From NCBI GenBank assembly GCA_947629045.1, contig CANRCF010000032.1, forward strand, positions 1 to 64,000: a DNA stretch of 64,000 nucleotides. The letters run 5' to 3'. Numbering within the stretch: position 1 is the first letter of the stretch; the number at the start of each line of letters is the position of its first letter. Shown here piece by piece: positions 1 to 10,081 of the stretch. This DNA is from an uncultured Clostridia bacterium (GTDB lineage Bacteria > Bacillota > Clostridia > TANB77 > CAG-508). Under the pieces are notes generated by a model. It had not been told where the DNA came from and did no database searches. It saw only the letters and a program-made list of their open reading frames with translations. The translations under genes were made by a program, and so were the position numbers.

Positions 1-204
1 GGTTCACCAGAAGTTCAAATAGCTCTTTTAACAGAAAGAATTAATGAATTAACAGAACATTTAAAAGTTCATGTAAAAGACAATCACTCAAGAAGAGGAC
101 TTTTAAAAATGGTAGGTTCAAGAAGAAACTTACTTAACTACCTATCAAAAAAAGATGTTCAAAGATATAGAGATATTGTTGAAAAATTAGACTTAAGAAA
201 ATAA
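1..204 (+). CDS. rpsO: 30S ribosomal protein S15, 3' part (5' end outside window)
   Basis: Frame 1 translation [67 protein letters not shown]; followed by pnp as in many Firmicutes. Confidence 0.96.
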   Translation, partial: GSPEVQIALLTERINELTEHLKVHVKDNHSRRGLLKMVGSRRNLLNYLSKKDVQRYRDIVEKLDLRK

Positions 205-213
205 TTCAAATTT

Positions 214-248
214 GGACGTTTCGATTTTTTCGCAAACGTCCACTTTTG
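214..248 (+). terminator. Rho-independent terminator-like hairpin after rpsO
   Basis: ggacgttt (214-221) / aaacgtcc (234-241) stem followed by acttttg. Confidence 0.6.
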
Positions 249-399
249 TAAATTATAAATTCTTAAAAAATATATAATTAACTCTAAGAAAATTAATTTG
301 AATTAAATAAGTCAAATAAGCAATAATAATCTTTAGAACATTAAAAATATTATTAACAATATAGAAATTAATAATATTTAATAATTAAAAAGTTATTAA

Positions 400-484
400 A
401 CAACACTTAAAATTAGAATGTAGCTTGTATTATAAACTAATCTTGAGTTAGTTTATAATAGAGGTTACGCTAATTTTGTGTTGT
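400..484 (+). promoter_or_regulatory. Long imperfect hairpin in the pnp 5' leader
   Basis: Outer arms acaacac(tt)aaaattag 400-416 / ctaattttgtgttgt 470-484; inner perfect stem tattataaactaa 428-440 / ttagtttataata 448-460. Confidence 0.6.
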
Positions 485-588
485 ATTAATATAAATTAAA
501 AAAATTGGCACTTAAAAATCATACAAAACATTTTAAAAATAATGAATTAAGTTGCTTTTTATGGCCAATAAGAAAGGAAGAAAAAAAT

Positions 589-2700
589 ATGTTTAAAATT
601 TATGAAACAGAATTAGCAGGAAGAAAATTATCAATAGAAACAGGAAAAATTGCAGAACTTGCAAATGGAAGCGTTGTAGTACGCTATGGAGAAACAGTTG
701 TTATGGTAAACGTAACAGCAGCAAAAGAACCAAAGGAAGGAATAGACTTTTTCCCATTATCAGTAGATTATGAAGAAAAACTATATGCAGTTGGAAAAAT
801 TCCAGGAAGCTTTACAAAAAGAGAAGGTAAACCTTCAGATAAAGCAATTCTAACATCAAGAGCAATAGACAGACCTTTAAGACCATTATTCCCAAAAGAT
901 TTTAGAAATGACACAGTTGTTATAGCAACAGTATTATCAGTAGAACCAGATAATAGCCCAGAAGTATGTGCTATGATTGGTGCATCAGCAGCACTTTCAA
1001 TTTCAGATATTCCATTTGGTGGACCAACAGCAGCAGTAAATGTAGGCTATGTAGATAACCAAATTGTTATAAACCCAACATTAGCTCAAAGAGAAAAAAG
1101 TAGATTAAACTTAACAGTAGCAGGAACATTAGACAAAATTACAATGATTGAAGCAGGTGCAGACGAAATACCAAATGATACAATGCTAGAAGCAATAAAA
1201 GTTGCACATGAAGAAATTAAGAAAATTTGTAACTTTATTTCTGATATTAAAGCAGAAATAGGAAAACCTAAATTTGAATATCCATCTTTTGCAACAGACC
1301 CAGAAGTATATGCAGAAATTGAAGCAAACTTTAAAGATAGAATGTACCAAGATGTACAAGCTACAGACAAAACTGTAAGAGATGAAAATATTGAAAAAAT
1401 AACTGAAGACATTAACAATTATTATACAGAAAAATATGGAGAAGAAGTAGCTACAGAAAAAGCATTAGACATTGCAAATAGTATACATGACCTAGAAAAA
1501 GCTTGTGTAAGACAAATGATATTAGAAGAACATAAACGTCCAGACGGAAGAAAAATAGATGAAATTAGACCACTTTCTTGCGAAGTAGGTGTTTTACCAA
1601 GAGTACATGGAAGTGCAATTTTCACAAGAGGTCAAACACAAGTAATGTCAGTTGTAACACTTGGAATGAAAAGTGAAGAACAAGAATTAGATGGATTAGA
1701 TGAAGAAGAATCAAAAAGATATATGCATCAATACAATTTCCCACCATATAGTGTAGGAGAAGCAAGAACATCTCGTGGACCAGGCAGAAGAGAAATAGGA
1801 CATGGAGCTTTAGCAGAAAAAGCATTAGTTCCAGTAATTCCATCAGAAGATGAATTCCCATACTCAATTCGTGTAGTATCAGAAGTACTTTCTTCAAATG
1901 GTTCAACATCACAAGCAAGTATTTGTGGAAGTACACTTGCTTTAATGGATGCAGGTGTTCCAATTAAAAAGCCAGTAGCAGGTATTTCAACAGGATTAGT
2001 TACAGATAAAAATGATCCTAATAGATACATTATGCTTACAGATATTCAAGGAATTGAAGATTTCTTTGGAGATATGGATTTCAAAGTTGGTGGAACAAAA
2101 GATGGTATTACTGCAATACAAGTAGACATTAAAATAGATGGACTAACATATGATATTATAAAAGAAGCTTTTGAAAGAACAAAAGTAGCAAGAGACTATA
2201 TTTTAGACAATGTAATGCTACCAGTTATAAATAAGCCTAGAGAAGACATTTCAAAATATGCACCAAGAATTATGATGACAACAATTAGTACAGAAAAAAT
2301 TAAAGATGTAATCGGACCTGGTGGAAAAATGATTAATAAAATCATTGATGAAACTGGCGTTAAGATTGATATATCAGATGATGGAAAAGTATGTGTATAT
2401 TCAAACGACACAGAAAGTGGCAAAAAAGCACTTGATATGATTTTAGATATAGCTAAAGTTATAGAAGCTGGAAATATTTATACAGGAAAAGTTGTTAGAA
2501 TTATGCCATTTGGAGCATTCATTGACTTAGGTGGAGGAAACGAAGGACTATTACACATTTCTAAAATTTCAAGCAAAAGAGTAGAAAAAGTAGAAGATGT
2601 ATTAAGCATTGGCGACGAAGTTACAGTAAAAGTTTCTGAAATAGATAGCCAAGGAAGAATCAATCTAAACATGAAAGACTTAGAAGCAAGAGAAGATTAA
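589..2700 (+). CDS. pnp: Polyribonucleotide nucleotidyltransferase (PNPase)
   Basis: MFKIYETELAGRKLSIETGKIAELANGSVVVRYGETVVMV...; C-terminal KH (IGPGGKMI) and S1 domains; ATG at 589 preceded by agaaaggaag, favoured over the ORF-track start at 505. Confidence 0.96.
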   Translation: MFKIYETELAGRKLSIETGKIAELANGSVVVRYGETVVMVNVTAAKEPKEGIDFFPLSVDYEEKLYAVGKIPGSFTKREGKPSDKAILTSRAIDRPLRPLFPKDFRNDTVVIATVLSVEPDNSPEVCAMIGASAALSISDIPFGGPTAAVNVGYVDNQIVINPTLAQREKSRLNLTVAGTLDKITMIEAGADEIPNDTMLEAIKVAHEEIKKICNFISDIKAEIGKPKFEYPSFATDPEVYAEIEANFKDRMYQDVQATDKTVRDENIEKITEDINNYYTEKYGEEVATEKALDIANSIHDLEKACVRQMILEEHKRPDGRKIDEIRPLSCEVGVLPRVHGSAIFTRGQTQVMSVVTLGMKSEEQELDGLDEEESKRYMHQYNFPPYSVGEARTSRGPGRREIGHGALAEKALVPVIPSEDEFPYSIRVVSEVLSSNGSTSQASICGSTLALMDAGVPIKKPVAGISTGLVTDKNDPNRYIMLTDIQGIEDFFGDMDFKVGGTKDGITAIQVDIKIDGLTYDIIKEAFERTKVARDYILDNVMLPVINKPREDISKYAPRIMMTTISTEKIKDVIGPGGKMINKIIDETGVKIDISDDGKVCVYSNDTESGKKALDMILDIAKVIEAGNIYTGKVVRIMPFGAFIDLGGGNEGLLHISKISSKRVEKVEDVLSIGDEVTVKVSEIDSQGRINLNMKDLEARED

Positions 2701-2733
2701 TTAAATCTAAAATTAATTTTTGAATTTAATTAA

Positions 2734-2873
2734 GCTTAAAAATATTATCGTTTGTAGCACCGCGTAGCGTTCAAACGAAGCTACGAAGTAGCGAAGTGCG
2801 CTTGGAGCAACCTACAATCTATTATATTTGAAGGTTGCGACAACAAGGTGCAAAAACTATAATATTTTTAAGC
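2734..2873. repeat. GC-richer structured intergenic element bounded by a 15-bp perfect inverted repeat
   Basis: gcttaaaaatattat (2734-2748) / ataatatttttaagc (2859-2873); internal stems cgtagc/gctacg (2763-2768/2780-2785) and gcaacct/aggttgc (2807-2813/2832-2838); no ORF. Confidence 0.55.
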
Positions 2874-2996
2874 AATAATAAATTTAAGCAATAATAAAAA
2901 TTATTAAAATTTTATTAATTATATTATAAAAGTTGCAAAAAAAAATTTAACATAGTATAATAGATGTTGTTAGAAAATTAGAAAGGATTAACAAAA

Positions 2997-4247
2997 ATGG
3001 AATATTTATATATCATACAACAAGCATTAGTATGGATTATAACAATATTCTGGTTTTATCAAATAGCAATTAGTGTTTGTTCACTAGTGAAGTTAAAAGA
3101 TAAACCATTATTAGTAAATAAAAATCATCGTTTTATGGCAATTATTCCAGCACATAATGAAGAAGCAGTAGTTACAGATTTAATAGAGAGTTTGAAAAAA
3201 CAAGATTATCCAAAAGAATTACTAGATATTTATGTAATAGCTGATAATTGCACAGATAATACAGCCTTTGTTGCAAGAAATGCTGGTGCAATTGTGTATG
3301 AAAGATTTGATCCAGAAAAGAAAACAAAAGGTTATGCACTAAACTGGTTTTTAGAGCAAAAAATAGCAGAGGATGCACCATATGATGCTTTTTGTATATT
3401 TGATGCAGATAATATAGTAGATAAAAACTTTATAAAAGAAATGAATAAAAAACTTTGTCAAGGTGAAGAGGTAGTTCAAGGCTATAGAGATATTAAAAAT
3501 CCTACAGATAATTGGATTACAGCAGGCTATACAATATTCTATTGGACAATGAATAGATTTTATCACCTAGCAAGATATAATATAGGCTTATCACCATTAA
3601 TTAACGGAACTGGATTTATGGTTAAATTTGATGTTATAAAGCCAGATGGCTGGAAAACAAAAACTTTAACAGAAGATATTGAATTTTCATTAACAAGAAT
3701 TATTAAAGGTAAAAAATTAGGATGGGCAACAGATGCAATAGTATATGATGAACAACCATTAGGCTTTAAACAAAGTTGGAAACAAAGAACAAGATGGACA
3801 GTTGGTCATATTCAGTGCATGAAGGAATATACAAAACCATTATTACTAGCAGTAAAAGAGCATAAAACAATTATGAATTTTGATGGATTCTTATATATTA
3901 TAGGAAGTATTCCTATGTTTGTAGCTACAATTTTCTTACTATTATTAAATTTCGTAATGTATGCAGGCGAAGGAATGTCAAGCTTAGACTTATTTATTAA
4001 TGTATTAAGATATTTAATACCAACATTCTTATTGCCGATATTTACAGCATTAGTGATTATGATACTAGATAGAAAACCAATAAAACCTATGATAAAGGGT
4101 TTACTATGTTATCCATTATTTTTAGGTTCATGGCTTTTGATAAACTTTAAATGTTTATTTAAACGTGACACATCGTGGGATAAAATTGAACACGTTAGAA
4201 GAATTACAGTTCAAGAAATACCACAAGCTGAAAAAATTAAAAATTAA
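2997..4247 (+). CDS. Membrane-bound family 2 glycosyltransferase (processive-type, QxxRW motif)
   Basis: IPAHNEEAVVTDLIESL, DADN, TEDIEFS, KQRTRW motifs and C-terminal TM helices; promoter-like TTGCAA-17-TATAAT at 2933-2961. Confidence 0.88.
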   Translation: MEYLYIIQQALVWIITIFWFYQIAISVCSLVKLKDKPLLVNKNHRFMAIIPAHNEEAVVTDLIESLKKQDYPKELLDIYVIADNCTDNTAFVARNAGAIVYERFDPEKKTKGYALNWFLEQKIAEDAPYDAFCIFDADNIVDKNFIKEMNKKLCQGEEVVQGYRDIKNPTDNWITAGYTIFYWTMNRFYHLARYNIGLSPLINGTGFMVKFDVIKPDGWKTKTLTEDIEFSLTRIIKGKKLGWATDAIVYDEQPLGFKQSWKQRTRWTVGHIQCMKEYTKPLLLAVKEHKTIMNFDGFLYIIGSIPMFVATIFLLLLNFVMYAGEGMSSLDLFINVLRYLIPTFLLPIFTALVIMILDRKPIKPMIKGLLCYPLFLGSWLLINFKCLFKRDTSWDKIEHVRRITVQEIPQAEKIKN

Positions 4248-4273
4248 ACATTAAACATTAAACATTAAACATT
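4246..4273. repeat. Four perfect tandem copies of AAACATT
   Basis: AAACATT x4, overlapping the stop codon of the GT2 gene. Confidence 0.9.
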
Positions 4274-4331
4274 ATGAAAATAACTCTACCAAATATTAAT
4301 AATAAATATTATAGGTAGGCATTAAAAAAGG

Positions 4332-4361
4332 ATGGGAGGGCAAAAAAGCTTTCCCATTTTT
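4332..4361 (+). terminator. Rho-independent terminator
   Basis: atgggagggc-aaaaaa-gctttcccat (10-bp stem with two G.U pairs) followed by tttt. Confidence 0.7.
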
Positions 4362-4449
4362 AATATAAAGTATTTATAAAAATAATAATGTTAAAAAATT
4401 AAGTATTATAATGATGATTAAAATGTCGAAAAAAGGGGAAAATAGAAAT

Positions 4450-5118
4450 ATGGAAAGATGGAAAAAAATTATGATAATATTAGTTGTTTTAGTAGTTATA
4501 ACTTTAATTTTAATATTAGGAATAAATTTCTTTGTAATATTTAGTAGCAAAGAAAACATCATTTCACGAGAAGATGCAAAAAAATTAGAAAATGTAGATT
4601 GCATTCTTATTCTTGGTGCAGGAATTTGGGGAGATAGTCCAAGTCCAATGCTAGAAGATAGACTATTAGAAGGAATTGCTTTATATGAGGAGGACGCATC
4701 TCCTAAAATAATTATGAGTGGAGATCATGGCAGAGAAGAATATGATGAAGTAAATGTAATGAAGGATTTTGCCATTGAAAAAGGAATAAAATCAGAAGAT
4801 ATTTTTATGGATCATGCAGGATTTTCAACTTATGAAAGTATATATAGGGCAAGAGATATTTTTGGCGTAAAAAAGATGATAATAGTAACGCAACAATATC
4901 ATCTATACAGAGCATTATATATAGCTAAAAGTTTAGGAGTAGAGGCATACGGCGTACCTTCTGACCCACGACAATATTCAGGACAAGTATTCCGTGAAAT
5001 AAGAGAAGTTTTAGCAAGAGATAAAGAATGGCTTAATTGCATAATAAAACCACTACCAACATATTTAGGTGAAACAATTTCAGTAAGTGGTAGTGGAGAT
5101 GTTACTAATGATAAGTAA
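4450..5118 (+). CDS. YdcF/SanA-family (DUF218) membrane-associated protein
   Basis: N-terminal TM helix; DCILILGAGIWGDSPSPMLEDRLLEGIALYEE and SGDHGREEYDE motifs; ATG 4450 preceded by aaaaaaggggaaaa. Confidence 0.85.
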   Translation: MERWKKIMIILVVLVVITLILILGINFFVIFSSKENIISREDAKKLENVDCILILGAGIWGDSPSPMLEDRLLEGIALYEEDASPKIIMSGDHGREEYDEVNVMKDFAIEKGIKSEDIFMDHAGFSTYESIYRARDIFGVKKMIIVTQQYHLYRALYIAKSLGVEAYGVPSDPRQYSGQVFREIREVLARDKEWLNCIIKPLPTYLGETISVSGSGDVTNDK

Positions 5119-5122
5119 TAAT

Positions 5123-6652
5123 TTAATAAATTACCAAATGGTCGCCAAACTTTTCATAGGTATAATTAGTAATATCAATAGAAGAATTATTAAGTTCAGA
5201 TTCTGAAATGATAAAGGCTTCATCTTCTTTTTTTCTTCTAAGCCTATCAAAAAATCTAAATTTATTTTCAATATGCTCAGAAGAGGTACCATCTAACATA
5301 TCTTGAAATCTAATATATATATCAGAAGAAGGGTTGTAATACACAGCCTTTTTTTCAAGTGTTATATTTGCATAATGAACTGCATCTATAACTTTTCTTG
5401 CAAAACATCCTGACATATCAATTTTATTAGTATAAAATCCATAAAGATAAATTGTAAAGCTAACAAATAATAGTAAGTAAACAGTAACAGCAACATATTT
5501 AATAATTTTTCCTATTTTAACAGTAGAGCAAATGGCATAAATTCCATAAAAGCTAAAAAATAAAGTAGGAAACCAAATAATATTTAATCTATTTATGTTA
5601 GCATCTTTTATAATAAGTCCAAGTAAAAAGCCTAAAATAAGCCAAACACTCATAAAGAATGTACCAATATTTCTTTTATCTTTATGTTTGATGAGATGGA
5701 AAATGGCAATAAAGAAAAATATAAGAGATATATGGTAAACAGTTCCAAAAGGTTTGGTACTATTCCATTCTAAGCCATCATATTGCAAGAAAAATACCTT
5801 ACACGTACTTTTGAAATTTTCCAGCAAAGTTTTCCCGATATTATCAGAAAAGAAAATCATATCATCAGTTCTAACAGAATTTTCAAAGTATTGAATAGTG
5901 ATAGGACCTAAATGAATATCAGTGTCAATTTTTAAAGCATTTATAACATACATAGCAAAAATTGGCCCACTAACTAAGAAATAAATAATAATGCAAATAA
6001 TAAGCTCTTTTATTTTTACTTGTTTTTTTACTAATAAATAAATAGCACAAATTAATAAGAAAAATGGAACTACATAAACAGAAACACCATATGTGTACAT
6101 AGTAAGCGCAAAGAAAACCATTGAAATATAAAGCATCCATTTTTTATCAGATATTCCACGATATAAGAAATATACAGAAAATAGCATAAAATGTGGAAAC
6201 ATATTACAATCAATAGACCAAATAGATTGTAAAAAGTGCCATGGGCAGATGCTAACAAAAGCCATTGCAAAAAGTGCAAGTTTTTTATTATTAAATATTC
6301 TTTTAAATAAATCATAAAATACAATAATTGAAAGAATACTAACTAAAAGCATTGGAAGCCTTACACTAATCATTGAAGTTCCAAATATTTTAAAGAAAAA
6401 TGCCATAAAATAGAAAAGCATTACACTTTGACCGGCAAATCCCCAAGCTTCTAAGTAAACAGGAAAGCTTGTGCCGTACATATCAACACCGCTATCAGCC
6501 ATATATTTAGCGTTGATTGCTGTCATTGCTTCATCAACATTTACTTGTGAAATGCCATAAGGCCATGAGTATATTCTAACGCCAATAGCTACAAGAAGTA
6601 TTATTATAAATAAAATTTTGTGTATCTTATTTTCATCTAAATTTAACTTCAT
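5123..6652 (-). CDS. GT-C/GT39-like membrane glycosyltransferase (PMT/ArnT-like)
   Basis: Multiple TM helices, N-terminal loop NVDEAMTAINAKYMADSGVDMYGTSFPVY. Confidence 0.75.
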   Translation of the reverse strand: MKLNLDENKIHKILFIIILLVAIGVRIYSWPYGISQVNVDEAMTAINAKYMADSGVDMYGTSFPVYLEAWGFAGQSVMLFYFMAFFFKIFGTSMISVRLPMLLVSILSIIVFYDLFKRIFNNKKLALFAMAFVSICPWHFLQSIWSIDCNMFPHFMLFSVYFLYRGISDKKWMLYISMVFFALTMYTYGVSVYVVPFFLLICAIYLLVKKQVKIKELIICIIIYFLVSGPIFAMYVINALKIDTDIHLGPITIQYFENSVRTDDMIFFSDNIGKTLLENFKSTCKVFFLQYDGLEWNSTKPFGTVYHISLIFFFIAIFHLIKHKDKRNIGTFFMSVWLILGFLLGLIIKDANINRLNIIWFPTLFFSFYGIYAICSTVKIGKIIKYVAVTVYLLLFVSFTIYLYGFYTNKIDMSGCFARKVIDAVHYANITLEKKAVYYNPSSDIYIRFQDMLDGTSSEHIENKFRFFDRLRRKKEDEAFIISESELNNSSIDITNYTYEKFGDHLVIY

Positions 6653-6957
6653 AAAAAATCCCCCTCAAATTTTATTTTCTAAATAATATCATAATTGTTT
6701 TAAAAAAGATATATATAAAATAGAAATAAATATAAAATGTAAAGTAAAAAAGCATTCAAACATATAGGTATTTCAAACTATATATTTTAAAAATAAATGT
6801 GACATATGTTTAACTAACATACATTTTTATACATAGAAAAAATAAATTTAGCTATTGAGAAACATATGTTATTATGATAAAATGTAGCTGAAAAAAGTTT
6901 ATAGGTAAAATCTTATAAAAAACCTAAATATACTATGTAAAAGGAACAAGTTAGAAG

Positions 6958-8427
6958 ATGAAGAAAATAAACTTAAAATACATACACATTTTAATTTTAG
7001 TAGTAGGAATAATATTTATATCATTATCAATATTCCACACAAATATGTGGTTTGACGAAAGCTATTCAGTTGCAATAGTAAGGCACTCTTTTGCTGATAT
7101 ATGGAAAATGAGCGGAAATGATGTGCATCCACCATTTTATTATTTCTGTTTACATATATTGTATTTAATATTCGGAAACAACCTAATAGCATATAGAGTA
7201 TTTTCAGCAGTTACAATTGCTCTTTTAGGGGTACTTGGCTACACACATATTAGAAAAGATTTTGGAGAAAAAACTGGAATATTATTTACATTTCTATCAT
7301 TGTTCTTACCGGTGTCAGCACAATATGCTGGTGAAATTAGAATGTATTCACTCGGAATGTTACTTGGAGCAATTATGGCAATATATGCTTATAGAATTTA
7401 TCAAGGAAAAATCACAAAAACTACATATATTTTCTTTGGTTTAAGTAGCCTTCTTGTTTCATATACACACTACTATGGACTAATGTTAGCAGGAGTTATT
7501 AATTTACTTCTTTTCATATTTTTATGCAAAAATGTAAAAACAAGGAAGCAAGACTTAATAAAATTTACAGTAATTGCAATTATACAAGTAGCCTTATATA
7601 TTCCATGGCTTGTATATTTTGTAAAACAAATTGGTGTAGTATCTACTGGATTTTGGACTACTTTATCATTTCCAGATACAATATATGACATATTAACAAC
7701 ACAATTTAGAGGTAATTTAAAAATATATCCTATCATATTATGTACAGCATTTTATGCATATTTGATATTTCTTGTATCAAGAACCAAAAAAGAAGAAAGA
7801 AATTTAGCCTTATTAAGTTGTTACATATATTTAGGTATAATCTTAATTGCATTACTAATATCAATGGTTATGCATACTGTAATTTTAGTATATAGATATT
7901 TAATAATATTAACAGGACTTCTTATATTTGCAATTTCGTTTTTTATGTCAAAGGACCAAAAAGTATGGAGAATACTTGCAGTATGTGGAATTATTTTAAT
8001 AGTATCTATTATTAGTAATATTAAAGCTATAAATGAAAGTTATGCACCATCAAATAGAGATTGGATAGCATATATGGAAGAAAATTTACAAGATGGAGAT
8101 ATCATTTTATACACTAATGCTATAAATGGCGGTGTTGTTACTACTGATCTTTCTAATAAATTAAATATAAAAACTTATTATTGGAATGAAGATAAATGGA
8201 ACGTAGAACAATCCTACAAAATTTATGAACCATATATGGAAATTAAAAGTACATTAGAGGAAATAATAGAAAATTATAAAGGAAGAATTTGGCTTATAGA
8301 AAATTATAATGATAATAGCCTAAGAGAAAAGATAGAACAAAAATATAGTATAAATAAAATAGATGAGCATGTATTTAAAATTCCATATAAAGATTATACA
8401 TATACAATAGAATTAATTGAAAAATAA
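6958..8427 (+). CDS. GT39-like membrane glycosyltransferase
   Basis: HTNMWFDESYSVAIVRHSFADIWKMSGNDVHPPFYYFCLH, multi-TM; promoter TTGAGA-17-TAAAAT at 6855-6883. Confidence 0.82.
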   Translation: MKKINLKYIHILILVVGIIFISLSIFHTNMWFDESYSVAIVRHSFADIWKMSGNDVHPPFYYFCLHILYLIFGNNLIAYRVFSAVTIALLGVLGYTHIRKDFGEKTGILFTFLSLFLPVSAQYAGEIRMYSLGMLLGAIMAIYAYRIYQGKITKTTYIFFGLSSLLVSYTHYYGLMLAGVINLLLFIFLCKNVKTRKQDLIKFTVIAIIQVALYIPWLVYFVKQIGVVSTGFWTTLSFPDTIYDILTTQFRGNLKIYPIILCTAFYAYLIFLVSRTKKEERNLALLSCYIYLGIILIALLISMVMHTVILVYRYLIILTGLLIFAISFFMSKDQKVWRILAVCGIILIVSIISNIKAINESYAPSNRDWIAYMEENLQDGDIILYTNAINGGVVTTDLSNKLNIKTYYWNEDKWNVEQSYKIYEPYMEIKSTLEEIIENYKGRIWLIENYNDNSLREKIEQKYSINKIDEHVFKIPYKDYTYTIELIEK

Positions 8428-8511
8428 TAAATATAATTAAGAAACAAATAAAAATGAACGATAAAACATAAAGTTAAAAAAATATAATTAACACAAAAAT
8501 AGGAGAAAAGA

Positions 8512-10041
8512 ATGAAAAAAGAAAAATTTGAAAAAATCTTAAACAAAATAGAACAAATAGTAGAAGCAAAATGGTTTCATATTGCACTTATTATAATTGG
8601 AATTATATTCATAATGCTAGGAGCATTCCATACAACAGTATGGTTCGATGAAGCTTACACAATAGGACTAATTCGTCATGACTATGCAGATATTATTCGT
8701 ATAGATAGTGGAGACGTACATCCTGTTTTATATTATTTATTATTAAAAACAGTAACATTAATTTTTGGAGAAAACATATTAGTATGTAGACTATTTTCTG
8801 TACTAGCAGGCGTTTTAATGGGAATTATAGGCTATACACATATTAGAAAAGACTTTGGAGCAAAAATAGGTGTAGCATTTTCATTTTTAACATTATTTTT
8901 ACCCTTCATGCCATTATATGCAATAGAAATTAGAATGTATACTTGGGTTATGTTATTTGCAACATTAGCAGGAATATATGCATATAGAATATGCAAAAAT
9001 TCAAAAGTAATAAATTGGGTTTTATTTGCAATTTTTAGCTTATGTGCTGCTCATACACATTACTATGGCTTGGCAACTATGGGAATAGTAAACGCAATGT
9101 TATTTTTCTACATAATATTCTCAAAAAAATTATATGAAAATCAAGATAAAACCAAAAAAAGCTATTTAATTAGATTTGGAATAACAGCTATTGTACAAAT
9201 TGTAGGGTATATACCATGGTTATATGTTTTCTTAAAACAAATAAAACTAGTAAATTCGTATTATTGGATTGAATTTAGCTTAGGAGAAAGTATATTAGCA
9301 CCTTTAGCTACACAATTTTATGGAAGATTGAGCTATGTATTTACAGGTGTATTTACACTTATTATGTATGCATACTTAATTTATCAACTAATATGTGCAA
9401 AAAAACAAAAAGAAAAATTAGGTGTAGTTTGGGCTTGCTTATTAGTACATTTCATATTATTTATTTCTATGGTAATTATAAGCGTACTAATAAAGCCGAT
9501 AATATATTTCCGCTATATGCTAGTAACAACAGGATTTTTTATATTACCATATGCAATATGCTTAGCAAAATTCAACAAAACAAAGCATCAAAAAATAATT
9601 TCAACAATTATAATTTTAATAATTTTAGGTGTTGGAATATATAATAATGTAGAGGTAGTTATAAATAATTATAATAGTATTAATGGACAGGAAGTAAAAT
9701 ATATAGAAGACAATTATGAAGATGGAGATATAATTGTATATCAAGATTATTTTAAAGGAATAGATATAGGAATACATCTTCCTGAATATAATTGGTATTA
9801 TTACCACATAGATCCTAACCATGATGCATCAGGATTTGAAACATTTTGCCCACCATTAAAAGTAACATTTGATGAAGATTTCTTTGACGATTATACAGGA
9901 AAAATTATTATAGTAGATAATGAAGGATGGGATTTATATAAAGAGCTAGAAGGTAAATATGAATTAAAGGAAATTAAGAGAGATACTTTTAAAAATACAT
10001 ACAAAGACAGAACATATAATATTGTAGTAGTAGAAAAGTAA
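8512..10041 (+). CDS. GT39-like membrane glycosyltransferase, paralogue of the preceding gene
   Basis: HTTVWFDEAYTIGLIRHDYADIIRIDSGDVHPVLYYLLL, and YTHIRKDFG shared with the upstream gene. Confidence 0.82.
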   Translation: MKKEKFEKILNKIEQIVEAKWFHIALIIIGIIFIMLGAFHTTVWFDEAYTIGLIRHDYADIIRIDSGDVHPVLYYLLLKTVTLIFGENILVCRLFSVLAGVLMGIIGYTHIRKDFGAKIGVAFSFLTLFLPFMPLYAIEIRMYTWVMLFATLAGIYAYRICKNSKVINWVLFAIFSLCAAHTHYYGLATMGIVNAMLFFYIIFSKKLYENQDKTKKSYLIRFGITAIVQIVGYIPWLYVFLKQIKLVNSYYWIEFSLGESILAPLATQFYGRLSYVFTGVFTLIMYAYLIYQLICAKKQKEKLGVVWACLLVHFILFISMVIISVLIKPIIYFRYMLVTTGFFILPYAICLAKFNKTKHQKIISTIIILIILGVGIYNNVEVVINNYNSINGQEVKYIEDNYEDGDIIVYQDYFKGIDIGIHLPEYNWYYYHIDPNHDASGFETFCPPLKVTFDEDFFDDYTGKIIIVDNEGWDLYKELEGKYELKEIKRDTFKNTYKDRTYNIVVVEK

Positions 10042-10081
10042 AGCCATATTTACAAAATATACGTAAAGGAGAAAAAGAAAA

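Noticed and set aside
2856-2900. Tandem aatttaagcaataata copies as a separate repeat element
   Set aside because: Two 16-bp AT-rich copies only; probably a local duplication next to the larger inverted-repeat element.
4246-4273. AAACATT x4 as a regulatory or phase-variable repeat
   Set aside because: It lies at/after a stop codon, is AT-rich and has no obvious effect on the promoter or frame of the next gene.
6780-6880. catatgtt-containing short repeats upstream of the GT39-like gene
   Set aside because: Short AT-rich palindromes expected by chance at this composition; only the promoter was retained.
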